Positions 8,669 through 14,901 of a stretch of DNA of 36,545 nucleotides are shown here, piece after piece. A program made the position numbers and the translations under genes. Within the stretch, counting starts at the first letter, position 1. Each line of letters opens with the position of its first letter. The notes below the pieces were generated by a model. The model was not told where the DNA came from. It did no database searches and was given only the letters and a program-made list of their open reading frames with translations. This stretch comes from Micromonospora sp. MW-13 (GTDB lineage: Bacteria > Actinomycetota > Actinomycetes > Mycobacteriales > Micromonosporaceae): positions 1 to 36,545 of the forward strand of contig NZ_QKKX01000019.1 of the NCBI RefSeq assembly GCF_003434305.1, written 5' to 3'.

Positions 8669-9019
8669 AGCGAACCAACCTGGCCACGAGGCCAATGCCC
8701 ACAGCGAACGGCACGTGGAGTTCGACGTACAGCTCGGAGACCTGCCCGACCACGACCCGGCCGGGCAAGTCTCCGACCAGTTCCCCGGGGCGCCGGGCAA
8801 CATCGCAGAAAAGGCCAGGTAGATCTGGACGGGCACGCTGTGAGCCGTTCACATCCACCTGCCCGATGGGCCGGTGAACCCGAACCGGTGCTTCGCGCCG
8901 CCGATGGCGCGACGACGGGCCCGTGCGGCGAGGCCCGCGTATCCGGTCCTGACGATGTGTGCTCCGACGTCTCCAAATTGGAGCTGCATCGTCAGGCCTT
9001 CGCTGGCAACATGGTCGCT
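8669..9019. other. gap of about 350 bases without a recognised gene
   Basis: Open frames here have no recognisable motifs. The frame of the next gene stays open upstream to 8840, but the residues before 9020 are Pro/Ala/Arg-rich and unlike the conserved part, so I treat 8840-9019 as non-coding. Confidence 0.4.
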
Positions 9020-9340
9020 ATGGCGGACCGGGTGATGTTCGTTCAGCTGAAGACGGGCCACGGCACCGACAAAGGGCCGGCGTGGATCAGCCGCGTGCGG
9101 TTCAGCAAGAGCTGGCAGACGGCTTACTGGCATGGCAAGAGGCTCCGACGCGATCGCGGCATTTCTGACGCCAACTTCTACGACGTCGAAACCGGCGAGG
9201 AGTACTGGCTCTCCGGACCACACCGCGACCGCGCTGACACGCGCTACAGCGGCATCCGGCCCCAGATCGACGACGACGTCCGCCCGGCGTACGAGGCGTT
9301 CCTTCGCGGCGATTCTCTCCCCGGCCGGGAACACGGCTGA
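9020..9340 (+). CDS. conserved hypothetical protein, 106 aa
   Basis: The product starts MADRVMFVQLKTGHGTDKG and continues with WISRVRFSKSWQTAYWHG, NFYDVETGEEYWLSGP and a C-terminal helix (VRPAYEAFLRG). It looks like a conserved small soluble actinobacterial protein whose relatives I know only as hypothetical; some are labelled with an unrelated enzyme name in databases, which the sequence does not support. ATG at 9020 is chosen over ATG 9011 and the longer frame from 8840, since conservation appears to begin at MADRVMF. Confidence 0.7.
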   Translation: MADRVMFVQLKTGHGTDKGPAWISRVRFSKSWQTAYWHGKRLRRDRGISDANFYDVETGEEYWLSGPHRDRADTRYSGIRPQIDDDVRPAYEAFLRGDSLPGREHG

Positions 9341-9471
9341 CACCTCCGCACGGCAGTGCTCTCGGTGCGGACGCCGCTGAGCGGGCGCATCAGCCGCGCG
9401 TCGCCCCTCGCTGCGGGTGGTCGGCGCCTCTCGACGCTCGGGCATCCTGACCTGCCGATGATTCAGCCGGC

Positions 9472-9723
9472 CGTCGCGGGTTCGCCATCAACGAGGTCTG
9501 GTGCACCGCCGCGGCGATCGCGGTCGACCTGATCGCGTGGCTCCAGCTCATCGGCCTCGACGGCGACCTGGCGAAGGCTGAACCGAAACGGCTGCGCTAC
9601 CGGATCCTGCACACCACCGCCCGCCTCGTGCGTGGCCAACGCCGCCGCTGGCTGCGCATCCCCGCCACCTGGACCTGGGCCGAACAGATCACCGCCCCGT
9701 TCAACCGGAAGTCACTATTCTAG
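9472..9723 (+). pseudogene. IS1380-family transposase, C-terminal fragment
   Basis: From about 9472 to the TAG at 9721-9723 the plus strand reads GFAINEVWCTAAAIAVDLIAW, then AEPKRLRYRILHTTARLVRG and WLRIPATWTWAEQI. This is the C-terminal 80 residues of an IS1380 transposase. There is no start codon and the catalytic domain is absent. Its last bases form part of the PadR promoter region that follows, so the insertion scar may have shaped that promoter. Confidence 0.75.
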
Positions 9724-9739
9724 TGCTAGAGTATATTTG
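9720..9739 (+). promoter_or_regulatory. probable leaderless promoter and operator of the PadR gene
   Basis: TAGAGT at 9727-9732 fits the actinobacterial -10 pattern TAnnnT. The GTG start codon is at 9739, six bases after it, so transcription and translation would start at the same base. CTAG-TG-CTAG (9720-9729) is a perfect palindrome overlapping the -10 element and could be the PadR autoregulatory site. No good -35 was found. Confidence 0.5.
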
Positions 9740-10281
9740 TGGAGTTGACCCCCGCCGAGCTGACCGTGCTGGGCTTGGTCATCGAACGGCCGCAGCACGG
9801 TTATGACCTGGAGCAGGTGATCGAGCAGCGCGGCATACGGCAGTGGACCGACATCGGGTTCTCGTCGATCTACTACCTGCTCACCAAGCTGGAGCAGCGC
9901 GGTCTGCTCCATGTCCCGGAGGCTCCGGCCGCCGCGAAGTCCCGCCGCGTCTTCCACGCCACCGCCGAGGGCCGCGGGGTTGCGGCGCGTAACGCCCTGG
10001 CCTTCGTCGCCGAGGCGCGGCCGACCCCACACCCACTGCTGGTCGGTGTCGCCAACCTGTCCCTGCTCTCGGCGCAGCAGTACGTGCAGGCGCTGCGCAC
10101 CCGGCTGGCGCAGATCGAAGCCCGGATCGCCGCGGTCCAGGCCGTCCAGGGGGTGCAGCAGGCAGAAGCCACCCTCCCGCTCGCGGCGCGTGAGGTCTTC
10201 TCCTACTCCCTGAGCCTCATGGAGGCAGAAAGGCAGTGGCTCGCCAGCCGAGCCCAGGTGCCCGGTGACGAGCAAGACTGA
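9739..10281 (+). CDS. PadR-family transcriptional regulator
   Basis: The 180-residue protein begins with the PadR winged helix: MELTPAELTVLGLVIERPQHGYDLEQVI, then the recognition region GFSSIYYLLTKLEQRGLL (about 37-54) and a wing with SRRVFHATAEGRG. A C-terminal coiled-coil dimerisation region follows (residues about 105-170). PadR proteins are usually ligand-responsive repressors of their own operon. The start is GTG at 9739, with no ribosome binding site but a well-placed -10 element. Its 3' end overlaps the GyrI-like gene by 17 bases, so the two form an operon. Confidence 0.92.
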   Translation: MELTPAELTVLGLVIERPQHGYDLEQVIEQRGIRQWTDIGFSSIYYLLTKLEQRGLLHVPEAPAAAKSRRVFHATAEGRGVAARNALAFVAEARPTPHPLLVGVANLSLLSAQQYVQALRTRLAQIEARIAAVQAVQGVQQAEATLPLAAREVFSYSLSLMEAERQWLASRAQVPGDEQD

Positions 10282-10906
10282 CGACAAGACCGACTTCAAG
10301 AAGACCCTTGACGCCTATCAAGCGCAACGGGGCCGGTTCCGGATAGTCGACGTACCCGCCATGCAGTACCTCATGACCGACGGTCACGGCGACCCCAACA
10401 CCTCGCCCGCCTTCACCGAGGCGGTCGAGGCGCTCTACCCAGTGGCGTACAAGTTGAAGTTTGCCAGCAAGCGAGCCCTCGGGCGCGACTACGTCGTCCC
10501 GCCCCTGGAAGGCCTCTGGTGGGCGGAGGACATGGACTCCTTCACCAAGGTACGAGACAAGTCACGGTGGGACTGGACGCTGATGCTCATGGTCCCGGAC
10601 TGGATCGACCAGACCATGTTCACGACCGCCGTCGAGCAGACCGGGGCGAAGCACAAACCAACTCGTCTCGACGACGTCCGCCTCCAGACGCTGACCGAGG
10701 GGCGGTGCGTGCAGACGCTGCACGTCGGTTCCTTCGACGACGAGGCCGACGTGCTCGCGCAACTGCATCATGAGTTCATCCCTGGCCACGGGCTTCGCAT
10801 GGCCGGCACTCACCATGAGATCTACCTCAGCGACTTCCGCAAGGTCGCACCCGACAGGCGGCGCACCATTCTCAGGCAGCCGATCACCACCGACACCCGA
10901 GCGTGA
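10265..10906 (+). CDS. GyrI-like small-molecule-binding domain protein
   Basis: The 213-residue product has the features of the stand-alone GyrI-like family: VDVPAMQYLMTDGHGDPNT near the start, EAVEALYPVAYKLKF, the PLEGLWWAEDM segment, TLHVGSFDDEADVL and HHEIYLSDFRKVAPDRRRT at the C-terminus. This fold binds or hydrolyses small molecules, and in related proteins confers drug tolerance. It starts at a GTG inside the PadR gene. PadR/GyrI pairing suggests a response to a xenobiotic or metabolite; the ligand is unknown. Confidence 0.9.
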   Translation: MTSKTDDKTDFKKTLDAYQAQRGRFRIVDVPAMQYLMTDGHGDPNTSPAFTEAVEALYPVAYKLKFASKRALGRDYVVPPLEGLWWAEDMDSFTKVRDKSRWDWTLMLMVPDWIDQTMFTTAVEQTGAKHKPTRLDDVRLQTLTEGRCVQTLHVGSFDDEADVLAQLHHEFIPGHGLRMAGTHHEIYLSDFRKVAPDRRRTILRQPITTDTRA

Positions 10907-11051
10907 GCGGCTGGCTCGCAGTTAGGCGAAGCTGCTCGACCATCTCGATGGCCGATGGCCGGCGACCATCCGTCAGCACGAGGGACGCTCGGCCGCGCGT
11001 CCGAGGTCTGGTCGTCCCTGCTGTGTGTGGGCGCCCGCGCACTGCCCCTGC

Positions 11052-11260
11052 CCTGCACTCGATGGTCCTCGATCTGGCGCCGCTGACCCGGACCGAGACG
11101 ATCGTGGACGTCGGCTGCGGCAACGGCCACTTCCTCGCGGAGCCACGCCGGCGCGAGCACACCGACCCGGTCATCGGTCCCGACCGGCCTGGCGCGATGG
11201 CCCGTCGTTCCCGCGAGCCATACGCTGGCCCTGCTCGTCGACGCGTCGAGTCACGTCGGA
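11052..11260 (+). pseudogene. methyltransferase fragment (motif I only)
   Basis: The plus strand reads SMVLDLAPLTRTETIVDVGC and GNGHFLAEPRRREH, followed by VIGPDRPGAMARR. This is the SAM-binding motif I (VDVGCGNG) and the following helix and strand of a class I methyltransferase. Homologues usually read VIGVDLSPGM at the third element, here degraded. Similarity stops at about 11220 and no downstream motifs are found. The flanking stretch 10907-11051 has nothing else recognisable. Confidence 0.55.
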
Positions 11261-11276
11261 CCGATCGGAGGAAACG

Positions 11277-11717
11277 ATGCGCAACACCGAGATGGGGAAG
11301 CTCAGCGGCCTCGTTGGCGAATGGACGACGACGATTTCCGACGCCTTCTTCCTCGAACCGCCAGGCACCGAGGTGCCGGGCGCCACCAGTATCGAGTGGC
11401 TCGGCGAGTCGCTACTGGTGGTGCGGTCGGAGTTCGGCGGGGGCCAGCACGCGCATTCCGAGATGAGTCTCGTCCTCGGCCGCAGCGACGCCAACGACCG
11501 GTTCGTCGCGCTCTACCAGGACGACCGCGGCGTCTGCCGCGAGTATTCGATGACCTTCGACGGCGGACGCTGGACGATGACCCGTGAGGACCCGGACTTC
11601 CACCAGCGCTTCATCGCCGAGGTCGAGAAGGACCGCATCCTCGGCCGTTGGGAGGCGTCCGAGGACGGGGGCAAGTCCTGGCGGAAGGATTTCGACCTCA
11701 CCTTCGAGCGCGCTTGA
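11277..11717 (+). CDS. conserved hypothetical protein, DUF1579-like
   Basis: The 146-residue protein begins MRNTEMGKLSGLVGEWTTTI and has SIEWLGESLLVVRSEF, ALYQDDRGVCREYSMTFDGG, and EDPDFHQRF, ending WRKDFDLTFERA. Alternating beta strands suggest a lipocalin-like barrel as in DUF1579-type proteins, which have no defined reaction. ATG at 11277 has GGAGG five bases upstream, a strong ribosome binding site. It follows a methyltransferase remnant and probably is transcribed on its own. Confidence 0.85.
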   Translation: MRNTEMGKLSGLVGEWTTTISDAFFLEPPGTEVPGATSIEWLGESLLVVRSEFGGGQHAHSEMSLVLGRSDANDRFVALYQDDRGVCREYSMTFDGGRWTMTREDPDFHQRFIAEVEKDRILGRWEASEDGGKSWRKDFDLTFERA

Positions 11718-11795
11718 ACTCAAGCGCCTCCGATCGACGAGTAACCGCGCACCATCGGCGGCAGTGTGGTTCGGCTGTCGACGTCTGTCGTGAGT

Positions 11796-11891
11796 GGTGG
11801 TTCGAGCTGACCGAGGTTGAGTACGCGCGAATCGGATCGTTGTTGCCGGCGATGACACTGCGACGTAGTGGATGGTGGCGTGATCATCGGC
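11796..11891 (+). pseudogene. IS5-family transposase, N-terminal fragment
   Basis: The plus strand reads WWFELTEVEYARIGSLLPA and then RRSGWWRDHR, matching the N-terminus of IS5/IS427-type transposases, where ELTDAEWARIEPLLP and GRPWRDHR are typical. Similarity ends abruptly at the DHR. The C-terminal part of an IS5-like element lies 600 bases away on the other strand, possibly from a second copy. Confidence 0.5.
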
Positions 11892-11971
11892 TTGGGTGCG
11901 GATCGAGGCGATGCCGTACCAGGAGGGTGCGGCGGCCTGCCTGGAAGCTGGCCGCGCGATGCGGTGGGAGC

Positions 11972-12465
11972 ATGGCGCCGGACGAGCCGGCAACCCGTGA
12001 TGCCGTCGCCGTACGATTGGCGCTCGTGGCTGAGTACGCACTCTACGTATGGGGCAACTACCTCCGCGAGGCCGAACTCGACCGTCTCCCCGAGTGGCTC
12101 GAACCCGCCGTACTCGCTGGCGAGCGGGTGTTCGTCCACCCGCACGTCGCGATGTCCGACGACGGGCCGCTGCGCGTCGACGCGAGCCGCTCGCTGTTTG
12201 TCGTCGGGGACGAGTTCGTGTCCGGGCGCAACCTCTCGCCAGCGGTGACCGACGATTGGCGGGTCAGCTACCTGCGGCTGGTGACCGACGGCTCAGCCGA
12301 CGACGCCGAGCGGGTGATCGAGGAACTTCTCGATGAGATTGAGGAGCAGGGGGCGAGCTCGACCGCGACGATGATCCGGAACGCAACCCGCTGCCAATCG
12401 GTAAGGTCGTGACCTTGTGGGAGGACCCGCACGGTCAGTGGGACGTCGCGCTGGTCCGGCTGTGA
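11972..12465 (+). pseudogene. unknown gene with a frameshift in a G5 run
   Basis: From ATG 11972 the frame gives an acidic soluble protein (AEYALYVWGNYLREAEL, VFVHPHVAMSDDGPLRVD, FVVGDEFVSGRNLSP, RVIEELLDEIEEQ). At the GGGGG run at 12349-12353 the good coding frame changes: the original frame continues to a stop at 12412 with poor composition. A +2 shift gives GELDRDDDPERNPLPIGKV and TLWEDPHGQWDVALVRL, ending at TGA 12465. The second stretch looks like the true C-terminus. I do not recognise the family. The shift may be a real mutation or a sequencing error. Confidence 0.5.
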
Positions 12466-12518
12466 CAAGGCGGTGGCCGGCATCAGCATTGCTGAGTCCC
12501 AGGCCGTGTCTCCTGGAT

Positions 12519-12701
12519 CATGGCTTGGGGTGGTCCGGGTTGGCGCATAGCCAGATGAGGATGTCGGCGACTTGTAGGGCGGCGGGTAGCGGCAAGCGAG
12601 TTGTCGTACCTGGTGGCAACGGCGCGGAACCGCTTGCGCCGATTCATCAGCCGTTCGATGGTGTTGCGCTGGCAGTAGCGGTGCGGGCGGAACGTGTGCA
12701 A
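12519..12701 (-). pseudogene. IS5-family transposase, C-terminal fragment
   Basis: The minus strand from 12701 reads HRYCQRNTIERLMNRRKRF and RAVATRYDN, the C-terminal catalytic Glu helix region of an IS5/IS427 transposase, then shifts frame. A sequence like the element end, GGCCGTGTCTCCTGGATCAT, lies at about 12503-12522. The transposase is cut at 12701, eight bases before the stop of the downstream DMT gene. Confidence 0.65.
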
Positions 12702-12708
12702 GAGAGCT

Positions 12709-13593
12709 TCAGTCGGCGGTTCCCTGGTCGAGGTGGGGTGCCCGCTGGGCGAGCAGGAAGACGGCGCCGGCCAGCGTAGCCAGGGCCAGGATCTGGCCGG
12801 CTATCTCCCACGGTCCCGTCTTGACCCGCTCGTCCAGCCAGAGCAAGCCGACGCCGAGCGACACCAGTGGGTCCGCGACGATGATCGTGGCCAGGGCCGG
12901 CGCTCCCAGCGGGCCCGCCTGGTAGGCGTTCTGGCTCAGCAGCACGCCGAACGGGCCCAGGACGACGAGAGCGTACGTCTGCCACTGCCCGAACACGCTC
13001 AGCGGGCTGCCGTTGTAGTGGAAGGCAAGGCTGCTGACCAGGCCGGCGGTGACGCCGTAGCAGACGCCAGCGGCCAGGGCCAGCGGCAGTGGCCGCCACT
13101 TCGGGCCCAGCCCGACGGCGGCCACCAGACACAGCGACACCGCCCCGGCCACCGCGACGCCCAGCAGCAAGGCCGACGAGAACGAGTTGAGCCCCTGCCC
13201 CTGCCCGACGGCCGGTCGGGCGATCAACAGGAAGGCCGAGAGCGCGACCAGGCAGAGGACCGCTTCCAGCATGGTCCTGAGGTCCGGGCGCGTCCGCTCG
13301 GCCAAGGAATACAGCAGGACGTACCAGAGCAGGCCGGTGATCAGCAGCGGTTGCACCAGGATCAGCGGTATCAGGCTGAGCGCGGCGACCTGTAGGCCGA
13401 AGGCCCCGGCGGCGAGCACCACCGACCAGCGCCATTCCCGTTGGCGTACCAGGTGCAGCAGCAGGGCGGGCCGCCCGGCCGGCTGGCTGGGTGTCCGGTG
13501 GGAGGCGCGGAACTGTAACACCGAGGACGCCCCGAACGCCGCGGCCGCGCCGAGGGCAAGGGGTGTTCCGGCCAGCACCTCGCCACTCAGCAT
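12709..13593 (-). CDS. DMT-superfamily membrane transporter (first copy)
   Basis: The 294-residue protein has about nine or ten hydrophobic segments and no signal peptide other than the first helix. It begins MLSGEVLAGTPLALGAAAAF and contains LILVQPLLITGLLWYVLLY and LGAPALATIIVADPLVSLGVG, typical of the drug/metabolite transporter fold with two EamA-like halves. The substrate is unknown. A DMT gene of similar type lies 367 bases upstream on the same strand. An IS5 remnant begins just beyond the stop. Both DMT genes sit beside the lipid glycosyltransferase, so a role in lipid or metabolite movement is possible but unproven. Confidence 0.85.
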   Translation of the reverse strand: MLSGEVLAGTPLALGAAAAFGASSVLQFRASHRTPSQPAGRPALLLHLVRQREWRWSVVLAAGAFGLQVAALSLIPLILVQPLLITGLLWYVLLYSLAERTRPDLRTMLEAVLCLVALSAFLLIARPAVGQGQGLNSFSSALLLGVAVAGAVSLCLVAAVGLGPKWRPLPLALAAGVCYGVTAGLVSSLAFHYNGSPLSVFGQWQTYALVVLGPFGVLLSQNAYQAGPLGAPALATIIVADPLVSLGVGLLWLDERVKTGPWEIAGQILALATLAGAVFLLAQRAPHLDQGTAD

Positions 13594-13960
13594 GGGCGGT
13601 CCACCCCCATCGTCCGGACCCGCCCGCTGGCCAACAGAGGTGCGCGCCCGGCGGCCCGATCTGGCGCCCGGGTGGGTGGACCTGACGGTCGCCGTGGGGC
13701 GGCCGGTCGAGCCAGCGGGGTAGGGGGACGGTCCTTCCGGGCGGCCCTTCCCGCAGCCATCCGCCTCCTCCCTCGTCTCGTCGAACTGGCAGTCAGCCAG
13801 CCAGCAGTTGTCTGAAAATACCCTAGATAGGAAGAAACGCGTCGGTAAGATCTCATTTATCCCGAGGAGCAGTGGCTGGTGGCGCTCCGGTCTTTCGTCG
13901 CTGGAGGCATACGACATGTCAACGACCGCGCCCCCGTGCCAGGCGCCAACGGTCCGACGG
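13594..13960. other. intergenic region between the two DMT genes
   Basis: No gene is seen. A more AT-rich patch at about 13805-13865 contains CTATCTAGGGTATTTTC on the minus strand and is the best candidate promoter area for the downstream DMT gene. Open frames through this region on both strands are shadows with no motifs. Confidence 0.4.
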
Positions 13961-14794
13961 TCAGTCGGTCCGCGAATGGTGCGGCTGGGCGTGCCGGGCG
14001 AGCGTGACCGCGCCGGCAACGGCGAGGATGAAACCCAGCACCGCCACCGGCTCGGTGCCGGGCCGCACCCGATCACCGAGCAGCAGCCAGCCGGCCACCG
14101 CCGGGGCCATGGTCTGCCCGAGGATGGTCGAGGCGGAGGCGACTGTGACGGAGCCACGCTGCAAAGCGGTGGCGTAGAGCAGCAGGCCGGTCAGTCCGGC
14201 GAGCACCATCGTGTAGCTGACGGGGCTGACCAGCAGGGCACTCGGACTGGTGACCCGACCGAGCAGCCGGGCGCCGACCGCTGCGGCACCGAAGGAGAGC
14301 CCGGCCAGCAGCCCGGGCAGGGCAGGCCCCCGCATCTGCGGGCTGCCCAGATACGCGCCCACGGCCAGCACGAGCACCGTGCCGAGAAGCGCCCAGCCGA
14401 CGCTCGCCGTCGCCTCCGCCGGCGGGCTGCTGCTGGCCGAGATCGCGAGCAGCACCAGGCCGGAGACCACCCCACCGATCGCGACCCAGTCCCGGGCGGT
14501 CAGCCGGAGCCGCAGCACCAGCATGGCGATCAGCGCCACCAGGCTCAGGTTGGCCGCGCCCAACGCCTGCACCGCGAACAGCGGCACGCTACGCAGCGCG
14601 GTGAAGGTGAGCCCGGAGGAGGCGCCGTCCAGAGCCAGTCCGGCCGCGTACGGTCCGGTCCGCGCCAGCCGCCACAACAGCCTCGGGTCGAGGTGTGCCG
14701 TGGCCGCCACCCGGCGCGTGCCGATCGACTGCACGATCGCCGCCGTGGCGCTGCACAGTGCGGCGAGGATCGCCAGCAGGAAACCGAAGGCCAT
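13961..14794 (-). CDS. DMT-superfamily membrane transporter (second copy)
   Basis: The 277-residue product starts MAFGFLLAILAALCSATAAI and has about nine hydrophobic helices: LALDGASSGLTFTALRSVP after the second, ANLSLVALIAMLVLRLRL, and near the end TILGQTMAPAVAGWLLLGDRV, a typical EamA/NIPA-like element. The start at 14794 leaves about 100 bases to the divergent glycosyltransferase gene; a longer frame to 14881 would overlap it. Substrate unknown. Similar layout to the downstream DMT gene suggests an old duplication or a two-subunit transporter. Confidence 0.87.
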   Translation of the reverse strand: MAFGFLLAILAALCSATAAIVQSIGTRRVAATAHLDPRLLWRLARTGPYAAGLALDGASSGLTFTALRSVPLFAVQALGAANLSLVALIAMLVLRLRLTARDWVAIGGVVSGLVLLAISASSSPPAEATASVGWALLGTVLVLAVGAYLGSPQMRGPALPGLLAGLSFGAAAVGARLLGRVTSPSALLVSPVSYTMVLAGLTGLLLYATALQRGSVTVASASTILGQTMAPAVAGWLLLGDRVRPGTEPVAVLGFILAVAGAVTLARHAQPHHSRTD

Positions 14795-14901
14795 GAGGAA
14801 GTCCCGGGATCGTCGGCACCAGGTCGGGTCGAAGCTCCCCTGGCATACCCACCTGCGCCGGGGTTTCGCGCCCGGTGCCACCGGAATCCGGCGCGCCTGT
14901 G

